Assembly (NCBI RefSeq): GCF_022758145.1
Contig: NZ_JAJVDH010000007.1
Span: forward strand, 124,001-188,000
Source of the DNA: Pontibacter vulgaris
GTDB lineage: Bacteria > Bacteroidota > Bacteroidia > Cytophagales > Hymenobacteraceae
Length of the DNA: 64,000 nt
Direction of reading: 5' to 3'
Positions 18,336-27,926 of this stretch are shown here, one piece after another; position 1 is the stretch's first letter, and the number at the start of each line of letters is the position of its first letter. The notes under the pieces are model-generated. The model was not told the origin of the DNA and did not search any database. It was given only the letters and a program-made list of their open reading frames with translations. A program made the translations under genes and the position numbers.

Positions 18336-20087
18336 ATGGAAAAAGGCAGCGGCATTTTAGAGCAATTGCAGTCCAGGTTCGGTGACACAAAGTTCACCAC
18401 CCAAACCACCAAGGATGAGATCCTCACCCTCTGGATACCTTTGAACCAGTCGCTGGAAATCCTGCGGTATCTGAAAACGGAGATCCCCCAGCCTTTCCCC
18501 TTCCTCTACGACCTGACCGCCGTGGACGAAAGAACCCGCAACCGGGCGACTAACCACGTACCGCAAGCTGACTTCACGGTAGTTTACCATCTCTTTTCTT
18601 ACGCGCGCAATGCTTTTGTAAGGCTCAAGATCGGTCTGTTTGGCGAGCACCCCGAAGTGCCAAGTATAAGCATCCTCTGGGCAAATGCCAACTGGTACGA
18701 GCGCGAAGTATACGACCTGTTTGGTATCAAATTCACCGGCCATCCGCACCTGTCGCGCATACTTATGCCGCGCTCCTGGGAGGGCCACCCGCTCCGCAAA
18801 GAGCACCCTGCCCGCGCTACTGAAATGGGCCCGTTCAGGCTCTGGGATGATAAAGTAGACAAACTGCAAGCTGATTTGAAATTCAACCCGGAAGAGTGGG
18901 GACTCAAGCGCCACAGCGAAGACAGCGACTTTATGTTCATGAACCTGGGGCCACAGCACCCAGGCACGCACGGCGTTTTGCGCATCATACTTCAATTAGA
19001 CGGCGAAGACATTGTAGACGCGGTCCCTGACATTGGTTTCCACCACCGGGGCGCCGAGAAAATGGGCGAGCGCCAGTCCTGGCACACTTATATCCCCTAC
19101 ACCGACCGAGTGGATTATCTGGGAGGCGTGATGAATAACCTGGCTTACCTGCTGGCTGTCGAAAAGCTGGCAGGCATCGAAGTACCAGACCGGGTGAAGG
19201 TGATCCGGATCATGATGTGCGAATTTTTCCGGATTGCCAGCCACCTGGTATGGTATGGTACCTTTGCCCAGGACATCGGCCAACTCTCCCCTGTCTTCTA
19301 CATGTTCACCGACCGCGAACGCATTTTCGAGATAGTGGAAGCTATTTGCGGGGGGCGCATGCACCCCAACTGGTTCCGCATCGGTGGCGTGTCGCAGGAC
19401 CTGCCGAAGGGTTGGGAAACGCTGGTGCAAAACTTCCTCAACTACTTCCCTAAAAAGCTGAAAGAGTACGACGCAATGGTAATGAAGAACAGCATTTTCA
19501 AAGCCAGGACAGTCGGCATCGGCATATTTACACTGGAAGAAGCCATTGAATGGGGCGTGACGGGACCAAACCTCCGCGCCTGCGGCATGGAGTGGGACTT
19601 CCGCAAAAAACGCCCTTACTCCGGCTACGAAAACTTTGAATTTGACATACCAACCGCTACTAACGGCGACTGCTACGATCGTGCCGTGGTGCGCGTAGCT
19701 GAAATGAGACAGAGCCTCCGCATCATCGAACAGTGTATGAAGAACATGCCCGAAGGTCCTTACAAAGCAGATCACCCGCTTACCACACCACCGATTAAGA
19801 AGCACACCATGCACGATATCGAAACGCTGATCAACCACTTCCTCAACGTGAGCTGGGGACCTGTGATACCAGCCGGAGAAGCCATGAGCTGCATCGAGGC
19901 AACCAAGGGAGCCAACAGCTATTACCTGACCAGCGACGGAAATACCTCGCCTTACCGTGTCAGGATCCGCACTCCCTCGTTCCCGCACATGCAAATGCTG
20001 CCCTACATCAGCAAAGGCTACACCGTAGCCGACCTGCTGTCTATACTTGGTGCCATGGACTACGTGCTGGCCGATATTGACCGGTAG
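18336..20087 (+). CDS. nuoCD: NADH-quinone oxidoreductase fused subunit C/D
   Basis: This 583-residue protein fuses NuoC (about 1-165, with the signature [12 protein letters not shown] and [11 protein letters not shown] followed by WEGHPLRKE) to NuoD (about 195-583, starting [16 protein letters not shown]). The NuoD part forms the quinone chamber with NuoB; the conserved His of GPQHPGTHG and the later Tyr region (near [15 protein letters not shown]) are present. The fusion is like that of E. coli; many Bacteroidota instead have separate C and D genes. It is uninterrupted here. Function and identity are secure. Confidence 0.96.
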   Translation: MEKGSGILEQLQSRFGDTKFTTQTTKDEILTLWIPLNQSLEILRYLKTEIPQPFPFLYDLTAVDERTRNRATNHVPQADFTVVYHLFSYARNAFVRLKIGLFGEHPEVPSISILWANANWYEREVYDLFGIKFTGHPHLSRILMPRSWEGHPLRKEHPARATEMGPFRLWDDKVDKLQADLKFNPEEWGLKRHSEDSDFMFMNLGPQHPGTHGVLRIILQLDGEDIVDAVPDIGFHHRGAEKMGERQSWHTYIPYTDRVDYLGGVMNNLAYLLAVEKLAGIEVPDRVKVIRIMMCEFFRIASHLVWYGTFAQDIGQLSPVFYMFTDRERIFEIVEAICGGRMHPNWFRIGGVSQDLPKGWETLVQNFLNYFPKKLKEYDAMVMKNSIFKARTVGIGIFTLEEAIEWGVTGPNLRACGMEWDFRKKRPYSGYENFEFDIPTATNGDCYDRAVVRVAEMRQSLRIIEQCMKNMPEGPYKADHPLTTPPIKKHTMHDIETLINHFLNVSWGPVIPAGEAMSCIEATKGANSYYLTSDGNTSPYRVRIRTPSFPHMQMLPYISKGYTVADLLSILGAMDYVLADIDR

Positions 20088-20115
20088 GAGTTCTGAGTCT
20101 TGAATTGAAAAAGGA

Positions 20116-20985
20116 ATGAAAGAAGTAACGTCAACGGAGCTTAAGGAAATCGAGATAAACGGCATTGCCCTCTCCTACACAGAGCAGGGCGAGGGCGAGC
20201 CGATTATCCTGGTCCATGGCAACCTGAGCGATTACCGGATGTGGGAAGGACAAACAGGCCCTTTTTCTGAGAAGTACCGGGTTATTTCCTACAGCAGACG
20301 TTACGCCTATCCGGCAAAGTCAACAGATGATAAGGCAGGTTATACAATTATTCCGCATGCAGATGATCTGGCAGCATTAATAAAGAAGTTAAATCTTGAC
20401 CAGGTGCATCTGGTAGGCCATTCATTCGGTGCTTATACCGCATTGCTAACAGCTATCGAGCATCCCGAACTGGTAAAAAGCCTTTGCCTGGCCGAACCTC
20501 CCGTTGCGTCTTTACTGGTAAATTCAGAAGAAGGGAATAGGCTTCTTTTTGAGTGGGAAACACAAACGATTCTGCCATCCGCCCAGGCTTTTGAAAGCGG
20601 CGATGACTTACAGGGAGTGAAGATTTTCCTGGATGGCATCATGGCCGACACCAGCTTCTATGATAAAATGCCACCCGAGGTGCAGCAGCAGATAAACGAC
20701 AACATACAGGAGATGAAAGGGATCATTTGCTCTAAAATGATCTTTGAACTCTATCCATTTATCACCTGCGCCGACATTAGAAAAGTGAGGGCACCTACGC
20801 TGCTTATTACTGCTGAAAAAAGCCCCAGGTTTTTACATGTGATCGCCAATGAACTGGAAAAATGCCTGCCGAAGCCGGAGCGTGCCCTGATTCCGAACTC
20901 CTCGCACGAAATGGAAGTGGATAATCCGCAGGCTTTGAATGAAGCTATACTTCGGTTTATAGCGAGACATAGTGCTCACTCATAA
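20116..20985 (+). CDS. Alpha/beta hydrolase inserted in the nuo operon
   Basis: This 289-residue soluble enzyme has the alpha/beta hydrolase fold: oxyanion-hole HGN after PIILV, nucleophile elbow GHSFGA (Ser near residue 103), acid probably the Asp/Glu after TLLITAEK, and the catalytic His in PNSSHEME near residue 266. There is no signal peptide. It resembles epoxide-hydrolase/haloperoxidase-type esterases; the substrate is unknown. It lies 28 bp after nuoCD and 17 bp before nuoE in the same direction, so it is transcribed with complex I, but no known complex I subunit or assembly factor has this fold. It may be a passenger. Confidence 0.9.
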   Translation: MKEVTSTELKEIEINGIALSYTEQGEGEPIILVHGNLSDYRMWEGQTGPFSEKYRVISYSRRYAYPAKSTDDKAGYTIIPHADDLAALIKKLNLDQVHLVGHSFGAYTALLTAIEHPELVKSLCLAEPPVASLLVNSEEGNRLLFEWETQTILPSAQAFESGDDLQGVKIFLDGIMADTSFYDKMPPEVQQQINDNIQEMKGIICSKMIFELYPFITCADIRKVRAPTLLITAEKSPRFLHVIANELEKCLPKPERALIPNSSHEMEVDNPQALNEAILRFIARHSAHS

Positions 20986-21002
20986 TTTATAAATAAATAG
21001 AA

Positions 21003-21467
21003 ATGCTAACGCAAGAGGAAATACACCAGATAGAGCACGAGATCAGCCTGGTGCCGCACAAGAAAGCAGCCTGCATCGAGGCGCTGAAAGTGGTGCAGCA
21101 GCACCGGGGTTGGGTGTCGGATGAGGATCTGAAGGCTACCGCGGCTATACTTGACATGACACCCGACGAACTCGATAGTGTGGCTACGTTCTACAACCTC
21201 ATTTTCCGGAGGCCGGTGGGTAGGCACGTTATCTTACTCTGCGACAGCATTAGCTGCTGGGTGATGGGCTATGAGGGATTGCGTGAGCACCTCATGCAGA
21301 AGCTAAGTATTAAGTATGGCGAGACCACTCCGGATGGTCGCTTCACGCTGCTGCCCAACGTGTGCCTCGGCACCTGCGACTGCGCCCCTGCCCTGATGGT
21401 CGGAGGCGACCTTTACCAAAATGTATCACCCGAGCAATTAGACGAGATCCTCAGCAAGTATAACTAA
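21003..21467 (+). CDS. nuoE: NADH-quinone oxidoreductase subunit E
   Basis: This 154-residue subunit of the NADH-oxidising module has a thioredoxin-like [2Fe-2S] domain (cluster N1a). Ligands are the Cys in LLCDSISCW and the pair in VCLGTCDCAPALMV. The N-terminal helix bundle includes the family motif VATFYNLIFRRPVG. It is followed 5 bp later by nuoF. Confidence 0.95.
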   Translation: MLTQEEIHQIEHEISLVPHKKAACIEALKVVQQHRGWVSDEDLKATAAILDMTPDELDSVATFYNLIFRRPVGRHVILLCDSISCWVMGYEGLREHLMQKLSIKYGETTPDGRFTLLPNVCLGTCDCAPALMVGGDLYQNVSPEQLDEILSKYN

Positions 21468-21472
21468 GCCTT

Positions 21473-22756
21473 ATGGAAAAGCCGCTGACCCAACATATTG
21501 TACCCGGCCGATCGCCGCTCAGCCTGAAAGAGTATGAAAAGGTAGGCGGCTATCAATCGGTGCGCAAAGTACTAAAAGAGATGACGCCGGCCGAAGTACA
21601 GACGCTGGTGAAAAACTCGAACCTGCGCGGTCGCGGTGGTGCCGGCTTTAACACCGGCCTCAAGTGGAGCTTTGTGCCGATGGGCGATAATGTACCACGA
21701 CCTAAATACCTCGTAGCCAACGCCGATGAAATGGAGCCCGGCACTTTCAAAGACCGCCTACTGCTCGAAGGCAACCCACACCAGCTCATCGAGGGGATGA
21801 TCGTGGCTTCTTATGCGATACAGGCCGATATCTCCTATGTTTTTCTGCGGTTCGCTTACAAACTGGCAGCGCAGGAAATTACCAAAGCCATCAACGAAGC
21901 TTACGAAGCCGGCTATCTCGGCAAAAACATACTTGGCTCCGGCTATAGTCTGGAAATGCACCTGCACACCGGTGTAGGGCGATACATGTGCGGCGAGGAA
22001 ACAGCCCTGCTTAATGCACTGGAAGGCAAACGCGCTAACCCACGCGCCAAGCCACCCTTCCCGCAAGTAAGCGGCCTCTACGGCAAACCTACTATAGTTA
22101 ACAACGTGGAAACCCTCTGCTGCCTGCCCCACATCGTGAACAACGGCGCCGAATGGTTTAAAGGATTGAGCAGGAACAAATCCGAAGACGCAGGCACCAA
22201 ACTCTACGGTGTGAGCGGCAAAGTAAACAAGCCCGGCTGTTGGGAATTACCGATGGGCGTAACGGTGCGGGAGCTGCTGGAAGAGTATGCCGGCGGTATG
22301 AAGAACGACTACAAGTTCCGTGGTGCGTTGCCGGGCGGTGCCTCCACCGACTTCCTGGTGGAAGAACATTTAGACGTAAAGATGGACTATAATTCGGTTG
22401 CCGCAGTAGGCAGCCGCATGGGCACCGGTACCATGATCGTCTTAGATGATCAGACCTGTCCCGTAGGATTTGTGCAGAACCTGCAGCACTTCTTCGCACA
22501 GGAGTCCTGCGGATTCTGCACGCCTTGCCGCGAAGGTTTGCCCTGGGTAGAAAAAGTGCTCAGCTCCATCGATAGCGGCACTGGCAAGCAAGCCGATATG
22601 AACATCCTGGATTTTCACACCAAATACCTTGGCCCCGGCAACACATTTTGCGCATTGGCACCCGGCGCCATGGAACCACTGCAGAGCGCTCTGAAATACT
22701 TCAGGGAGGATTTTGAACGGCATATACACGAACAACGATGTCCCTGGAGGTCTTAG
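21473..22756 (+). CDS. nuoF: NADH-quinone oxidoreductase subunit F
   Basis: This 427-residue subunit oxidises NADH with FMN and passes electrons into the cluster chain. It shows the glycine-rich FMN/NADH site RGRGGAGFNTGLKW (the family usually has FPTG; here Pro is Asn), NADEMEPGTFKDR, CGEETALLNALEGKR, and the N3 [4Fe-4S] ligands in ESCGFCTPCREG with a distal Cys in GNTFCALAPG. Its stop codon directly abuts the nuoG ATG. Confidence 0.96.
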   Translation: MEKPLTQHIVPGRSPLSLKEYEKVGGYQSVRKVLKEMTPAEVQTLVKNSNLRGRGGAGFNTGLKWSFVPMGDNVPRPKYLVANADEMEPGTFKDRLLLEGNPHQLIEGMIVASYAIQADISYVFLRFAYKLAAQEITKAINEAYEAGYLGKNILGSGYSLEMHLHTGVGRYMCGEETALLNALEGKRANPRAKPPFPQVSGLYGKPTIVNNVETLCCLPHIVNNGAEWFKGLSRNKSEDAGTKLYGVSGKVNKPGCWELPMGVTVRELLEEYAGGMKNDYKFRGALPGGASTDFLVEEHLDVKMDYNSVAAVGSRMGTGTMIVLDDQTCPVGFVQNLQHFFAQESCGFCTPCREGLPWVEKVLSSIDSGTGKQADMNILDFHTKYLGPGNTFCALAPGAMEPLQSALKYFREDFERHIHEQRCPWRS

Positions 22757-25492
22757 ATGGTAACCATATTCATAGACAATGTACCCTACGAGGTAAAGCC
22801 GGGCAAGAACCTGCTGGAGGCTTGCCTTACCCTTGGCATGAACCTGCCCTACTTCTGCTGGCACCCGGCTATGGGCTCGGTAGGCGCCTGCCGCCAGTGT
22901 GCTGTTAAGGTTTTTAAGGACGAGGCAGATACCAAGGGCAAGCTGACCATGTCGTGTATGGAACCGGTACGCGATGGCATGCGGCTGTCCATTAACGAGG
23001 CAGACGCTGTGGAGTTCAGAGGTCACATCATCGAATGGCTGATGACCAACCACCCGCACGATTGTGCCGTGTGCGACGAGGGCGGCTCCTGCCACCTGCA
23101 GGACATGACCGTGATGACGGGCCACAACTACCGACGTTATGAGTACCAGAAGCGTACGTACCGCAACCAGTACCTCGGTCCTTTCCTGAACCACGAAATG
23201 AACCGCTGCATCCAGTGCTACCGCTGCGTGCGCTATTATAAAGATTATGCTGGTGGCCACGACCTGGATGTGTTCGCCGCCCACAACCACATCTACTTTG
23301 GCCGAAGTGAAGACGGCGTGCTGGAAAGCGAGTTCAGCGGCAACCTGGCCGAAGTATGCCCAACCGGCGTGTTTACCGACAAAACTCTGAAACAACACTA
23401 TACCCGAAAATGGGACCTGACCATGGCGCCCTCTGTTTGCCAACACTGCAGCGTGGGCTGTAACATTACGGCTGGTGAGCGCTACGGCACCTTGCGCAAC
23501 ATCCTGAACAGGTATAACGGCGAAGTGAACGGCTATTTCCTCTGCGACCGCGGCCGCTTTGGCTACGAGTTTGTCAATAATCCGGGGCGTGTCAGAAAAG
23601 CCTTGGTCAGGAGCCAGTTACCGGAAGCAGTAAATCCTGTAACAGCCATACAGGAAGCCGTAGCTATACTTAGAACGGGCCGCGTAATTGGCATTGGTTC
23701 GCCGCGTGCTTCCCTCGAATCAAACTATGCATTGCGTACGCTGGTAGGCGAAGAAAACTTCCACCACGGCGTAGCTGATAACGACCACGATCTGGCAGAT
23801 CTGGCTTTGAAGATATTGAGAGATGGACCAGCCAGAACATTCTCTTTAAAGGAAGTGGAAACGGCTGACGCTGTTTTTATACTTGGCGAAGACCTGACCA
23901 ACACCGCTCCCATGCTGGCGCTGGCTGTGCGGCAATCGGTAAGGCAACAGCCCTTGCAGCAGGTAGCCGCTGCTAAAATCCCGCTCTGGCAGGACGCAGC
24001 CGCCCGAGAGTTGATACAGGACCAGAAAGGACCGCTGTTCATCGCCACCTTCACCGATACCAAACTGGATGAAGTCGCCACGGCTACTTATCATGCCTCG
24101 CCCGACACCATTGCCCGCTTAGGCTTTGCCGTAGCCCATTACCTGAGCGACAACGCCCCGGAAATGAACGACCTGACCGAAGACGAGCAGGTACTGGCGC
24201 AACGTATTGCCATGGCTTTACGGTCGGCAAAAAAACCAATGGTGATCTCCGGTTGCTCCAGCGGCAGCGAAGCTATACTTAAGGCAGCTGCCAACGTGGC
24301 TACTGCCCTCTTCGAACAGAATCCGGCAACCGGCATTTCACTAACCGTACCGGAATGCAACAGCATGGGCCTGGCGATGATAGGCGGCCACAAACTCGAA
24401 TCAGCTTTTGAGGCAGTGCAGAACGGCTATGCTGATACCGTCATTATCCTTGAAAACGACCTCTACCGCCACGCATGTAAAACCAAGGTAGAAGAATTTT
24501 TGAACACAGCCAAACAAGTAATAGTACTCGACCATACCCATCATGCTACCACCGAAAAAGCAGCCATACTTTTACCGGCCGGTGCCTTCTCCGAAGCAGA
24601 TGGTACTTTGGTAAACCACGAGGGACGGGCGCAGCGCTTTTACCAGGTATACCCTACTCCGGAAGACATACAGGAAAGCTGGCGCTGGTTGACTGATCTG
24701 GGCACTGTTATGGCACATCCACAGATGATCAACTGGCATAACATCGATGATATAAAACAGGCTATAGCGCAGGAGCTGGCGCAGTTCAAAGGTATAGAAG
24801 GCATCACGCCTTCTGCTAACTTCAGAGTGGCCGGCCAGAAAATAGCCCGCGAGTCGCACCGCTTCAGCGGCCGCACCGCCATGTTTGCTAACCAGAGTGT
24901 GCACGAACCAAAACCACCTGAAGACCCGGATTCACCGCTGAGTTATACTATGGAAGGTTTTCATGGTGAGGCACCTGCACCGGTGAATCCATTCTTCTGG
25001 TATCCGGGCTGGAATTCGGCACAATCGGTAAACAAGTACCAGGAAGAAGTGGGCGGACACCTGCATCATGGCGACCCGGGCCTGCGCCTGATAGAGCCGC
25101 CAAAGGAAAGTATAAAGCATTACTTCACGGTGATACCGGAACATTTCCAACCGATCCGGAACCACCTGTACATGCTGCCGCTCTACCACATTTTTGGATC
25201 GGAAGAGCAGAGCACACAGGCGCCGGCCATTGCCCAGCGCGTGCCGGAGCCTTACGTAGCCCTGAGCCGTGCCGACGCCCTAGAGCTGGATAAGCAGGAA
25301 GGCCAGGTACTCACCTTCAGCATAGAAGGCATAGTGTACCAGCTGCAGGTACGCATTGATGATAACCTGACCAAAGGAACTGCCGGCTTGCCGAAAGGCC
25401 TGCGCGGGGTACCATTCGCAGAAATGCCCGCATGGGCCATACTTAACAAGGAGGAACCATCATGGAAGAATCAGCCCCAAATTATCTCCTGA
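22757..25492 (+). CDS. nuoG: NADH-quinone oxidoreductase subunit G
   Basis: This 911-residue subunit carries several iron-sulfur clusters. In order: a ferredoxin-like [2Fe-2S] domain (first about 80 residues, CRQCAV), the His-Cys3 segment [12 protein letters not shown], the [4Fe-4S] segment [11 protein letters not shown] with a later CPTGVFT, and an extra CxxCxxxC motif (QHCSVGCN plus LCDRG) matching the N7-type cluster. A molybdopterin-oxidoreductase-like domain without evident cofactor role fills the rest. Length equals E. coli NuoG. The 3' end overlaps nuoH by 31 nt. Confidence 0.95.
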   Translation: MVTIFIDNVPYEVKPGKNLLEACLTLGMNLPYFCWHPAMGSVGACRQCAVKVFKDEADTKGKLTMSCMEPVRDGMRLSINEADAVEFRGHIIEWLMTNHPHDCAVCDEGGSCHLQDMTVMTGHNYRRYEYQKRTYRNQYLGPFLNHEMNRCIQCYRCVRYYKDYAGGHDLDVFAAHNHIYFGRSEDGVLESEFSGNLAEVCPTGVFTDKTLKQHYTRKWDLTMAPSVCQHCSVGCNITAGERYGTLRNILNRYNGEVNGYFLCDRGRFGYEFVNNPGRVRKALVRSQLPEAVNPVTAIQEAVAILRTGRVIGIGSPRASLESNYALRTLVGEENFHHGVADNDHDLADLALKILRDGPARTFSLKEVETADAVFILGEDLTNTAPMLALAVRQSVRQQPLQQVAAAKIPLWQDAAARELIQDQKGPLFIATFTDTKLDEVATATYHASPDTIARLGFAVAHYLSDNAPEMNDLTEDEQVLAQRIAMALRSAKKPMVISGCSSGSEAILKAAANVATALFEQNPATGISLTVPECNSMGLAMIGGHKLESAFEAVQNGYADTVIILENDLYRHACKTKVEEFLNTAKQVIVLDHTHHATTEKAAILLPAGAFSEADGTLVNHEGRAQRFYQVYPTPEDIQESWRWLTDLGTVMAHPQMINWHNIDDIKQAIAQELAQFKGIEGITPSANFRVAGQKIARESHRFSGRTAMFANQSVHEPKPPEDPDSPLSYTMEGFHGEAPAPVNPFFWYPGWNSAQSVNKYQEEVGGHLHHGDPGLRLIEPPKESIKHYFTVIPEHFQPIRNHLYMLPLYHIFGSEEQSTQAPAIAQRVPEPYVALSRADALELDKQEGQVLTFSIEGIVYQLQVRIDDNLTKGTAGLPKGLRGVPFAEMPAWAILNKEEPSWKNQPQIIS

Positions 25493-26421
25493 TCATCGGA
25501 GGCGTGTTGTTCGTGCTGCTTAACGTGGCGGCCGGGCTCATCTGGGTGGAGCGCCGCATGCTGGCGCTGTGGCAGGATCGCTACGGTCCTAACCGTGCCG
25601 GTCCCTTCGGCCTGTTCATCGTGCTGGCCGATTCTCTCAAGCTCTTCTTTAAGGAAGACTGGATTCCGCCTTTTGCCGATAAAATCGTGTTCGTGCTGGC
25701 ACCCACTATCGTGCTGATCTCGGTGCTGCTGAGTTTTGTGGTCATTCCGTTTGCGCCGGGCATTATCGTGGCTGACTTGAACATTGGGGTACTGTTTTTC
25801 CTGGCGATGTCCTCGATGGGCGCTTATAGTATCATATTGGGTGGATGGGCCTCTAACAACAAGTATAGCTTACTCGGTGCCATGCGTGGTGCCGCGCAGA
25901 TGATCTCTTACGAAGTATTCATGGGTCTGGCGCTAATGGGTGTGGTACTGCTGAGCGGTTCTTTTAGCTTGGTAGATATCGTGGAGTCGCAGCGCGGACT
26001 GTGGTTTTTCATACCTCAGATCATCGGTTTTGTGATCTTCTTCATTGCCGGCGTTGCCGAAACGCACCGCCTGCCCTTCGACATACCGGAAGCAGAAAGT
26101 GAACTGATCGCCGGCTTTCACTCCGAATATTCCGGCATGAAGTTCGGCATGTTTTTCATCGGGGAGTACCTGGGCATAACGCTCATATCCTGTATGGTGG
26201 TGACTTTATACTTCGGCGGCTGGCTCGGCCCGGACTTCCTCCCGCCGATCGTGTGGTTCATACTTAAAGTAGGTGCCTTCCTGATGATCTTCATCCTGCT
26301 GCGCGCCTCATTGCCACGCCCCCGCTACGACCAACTGATGGAGTACGGCTGGAAGATCCTGCTACCCCTGACCCTGGTCAACCTGATGGTAACGGCAGCG
26401 ATTGTGTTGATGAATGAGTAA
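25462..26421 (+). CDS. nuoH: NADH-quinone oxidoreductase subunit H
   Basis: This 319-residue, eight-TM membrane subunit connects the quinone site to the proton-pumping arm. Typical motifs are [20 protein letters not shown], the quinone-loop [20 protein letters not shown] and [18 protein letters not shown] (25448-25454) lies 7 nt before the ATG and inside the nuoG end. A 150-bp gap packed with two REP-like repeats follows. Confidence 0.96.
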   Translation: MEESAPNYLLIIGGVLFVLLNVAAGLIWVERRMLALWQDRYGPNRAGPFGLFIVLADSLKLFFKEDWIPPFADKIVFVLAPTIVLISVLLSFVVIPFAPGIIVADLNIGVLFFLAMSSMGAYSIILGGWASNNKYSLLGAMRGAAQMISYEVFMGLALMGVVLLSGSFSLVDIVESQRGLWFFIPQIIGFVIFFIAGVAETHRLPFDIPEAESELIAGFHSEYSGMKFGMFFIGEYLGITLISCMVVTLYFGGWLGPDFLPPIVWFILKVGAFLMIFILLRASLPRPRYDQLMEYGWKILLPLTLVNLMVTAAIVLMNE

Positions 26422-26428
26422 CTCAGAA

Positions 26429-26502
26429 TGTCATTTCGAACAAAGTGAGAAATCTGATACAGGTATAGGTTGATTCAGATCTCTCCTATTGTCGAGATGA
26501 CA
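26429..26502. repeat. Palindromic repeat, family 2 (TGTCATTTCGA...), copy in nuo operon
   Basis: The outer arms TGTCATTTCGA (26429-26439) and TCGAGATGACA (26492-26502) are complementary but for one base; inner arms GAGAAATCTGA and TCAGATCTCTC also pair. The same element, about 85% identical, lies at 54714-54782, where it splits cusA. Similar repeats are common in Bacteroidota genomes. Confidence 0.8.
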
Positions 26503-26515
26503 GAAAAATATAGCA

Positions 26516-26546
26516 GAGCCTGTCCCTTCAAGGGGACAGTCAAACA
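26516..26546. repeat. REP-like hairpin, CCCCTT/AAGGGG type
   Basis: CTGTCCCTTCAAGGGGACAG is a near-perfect palindrome just upstream of nuoI. It is like the CCCCTTGAGGGG hairpin at about 8545. Confidence 0.5.
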
Positions 26547-26571
26547 ACAAGTATAAAAGAAAGGAGCAGGT

Positions 26572-27087
26572 ATGTTTAGTTTACTGCGCAGTATGTGGCT
26601 CACATTTTTGCACGCCTTCCACAAGCGGGAGACCATCGAGTATCCGGAACACAAAGCCAAGCTATCGACGCGCTGGAGGGGCCGCATTGTGCTGACGCGC
26701 GACCCGGACGGCGGCGAGCGCTGCGTAGCCTGCAACCTCTGCGCCGTTGCCTGCCCTGTGGATTGCATTGCCCTGCAGCCCACCGAAGACGAACACGGCC
26801 GGCGCTATCCCGAGTTTTTCCGGATCAACTTTTCGCGCTGCATTTTCTGCGGCTTCTGCGAAGAGGCCTGCCCCACTTACGCCATCCAGCTCACCCCTGA
26901 TTTTGAAATGGGCGAATACAACCGCCAGAACCTGGTGTTCGAAAAACAGGACCTGCTCATCAACGGCGAAGGCAAGTACCCGGGCTACAACTACTATAAA
27001 GTAGCAGGTATGGCCATTGGCGGAAAAGACAAAGGCGAGGCAGAAAACGAGCTGCCGCCGGTTGATATCAAAAGCTTAATCCCATAA
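26572..27087 (+). CDS. nuoI: NADH-quinone oxidoreductase subunit I
   Basis: This 171-residue ferredoxin-like subunit carries two [4Fe-4S] clusters (N6a and N6b). The ligand motifs are [15 protein letters not shown] (about 53-67) and [12 protein letters not shown] (about 92-103). It docks on NuoH and passes electrons to NuoB. AGGAGCAGGT precedes the ATG. Only 3 bp separate it from nuoJ. Confidence 0.96.
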   Translation: MFSLLRSMWLTFLHAFHKRETIEYPEHKAKLSTRWRGRIVLTRDPDGGERCVACNLCAVACPVDCIALQPTEDEHGRRYPEFFRINFSRCIFCGFCEEACPTYAIQLTPDFEMGEYNRQNLVFEKQDLLINGEGKYPGYNYYKVAGMAIGGKDKGEAENELPPVDIKSLIP

Positions 27088-27090
27088 CCT

Positions 27091-27618
27091 ATGGAACTGA
27101 CCTTCTACGTAGCTTCCGCTATCGCTATTATCGCTACCATTATGGTGATTACCAACTATAACATGATTCACGCGCTGCTCTACCTGGTGGTGTCATTCCT
27201 GGCTGTGGCGGTGGTGTTTTTCACGCTTGGTGCTCCGTTTATGGCAGCGCTGGAGGTCATCATTTACGCCGGCGCTATTGTGGTGCTCATCATTTTCGTG
27301 ATCATGATGTTGAACCTGACCAACGAGGATGTGCAGCAGGAAAGAACTTGGCTCCGACCTAAAACCTGGATCGGTCCTGCCCTGCTTTCGCTGGTGCTGC
27401 TGGGCGAGCTGGCTTACCTGGTGATTGCGGAAGATATGCCAACCATCAACAACCAACCGGTAGACGCCCGGCAAGTTGGTCTTGCTTTGTACGGTCCCTA
27501 CCTGCTGGGCGTGCAGCTGTGCGGCATGCTGCTGATGGCCGGTATTGTAGGCGCCTACCACCTGGGCAGACAAAAGAAAAAAGTGGTTCACCGTTTTCTG
27601 GAAAGGAGCGAAATATGA
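27091..27618 (+). CDS. nuoJ: NADH-quinone oxidoreductase subunit J
   Basis: This 175-residue subunit has five TMs. The third helix carries the family motif [20 protein letters not shown], whose pi-bulge and Tyr/Gly are linked to conformational coupling. It overlaps nuoK by 4 nt (ATGA). Confidence 0.95.
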   Translation: MELTFYVASAIAIIATIMVITNYNMIHALLYLVVSFLAVAVVFFTLGAPFMAALEVIIYAGAIVVLIIFVIMMLNLTNEDVQQERTWLRPKTWIGPALLSLVLLGELAYLVIAEDMPTINNQPVDARQVGLALYGPYLLGVQLCGMLLMAGIVGAYHLGRQKKKVVHRFLERSEI

Positions 27619-27923
27619 CCAATATTCCCATGGAAGCCGGCCTGCTGCTGGCAGGTATACTTTTTACGCTTGGGCTGATCAGCGTGCTCATCCGGCGCAA
27701 CATTATCTTTATGCTGATCTCGGTGGAGATCATGCTCAACGCTGCCGGACTGGCATTTATAGTGGCTGCTACGCGTTGGGCGCAACCCGACGGGCAGGTG
27801 ATGTTTATTTTCATACTAACGATGGCCGCTGCCGAAGTATCGGTAGGGCTCGCACTTATACTTCAGCTGCACCACCAACTGAAAACTCTCGACAGCGACG
27901 CAGCCAACAAAATGTTCGGATAA
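27615..27923 (+). CDS. nuoK: NADH-quinone oxidoreductase subunit K
   Basis: This 102-residue subunit has three TMs and the two buried Glu residues of the proton path, one in [10 protein letters not shown] and one in [11 protein letters not shown]. The frame is open further upstream, but the ATG at 27615, overlapping the nuoJ stop and preceded by GAAAGGAG, gives the family length. Confidence 0.95.
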   Translation: MTNIPMEAGLLLAGILFTLGLISVLIRRNIIFMLISVEIMLNAAGLAFIVAATRWAQPDGQVMFIFILTMAAAEVSVGLALILQLHHQLKTLDSDAANKMFG

Positions 27924-27926
27924 GCT

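Noticed and set aside
18996..20165. A 389-codon open frame on the minus strand opposite nuoCD
   Set aside because: It is antisense to a clear complex I subunit with high third-position GC, which creates long shadow frames. No motif was seen.
22442..23446. A 334-codon open frame antisense to nuoF/nuoG
   Set aside because: Same reason: low-quality translation opposite confirmed Fe-S subunits.
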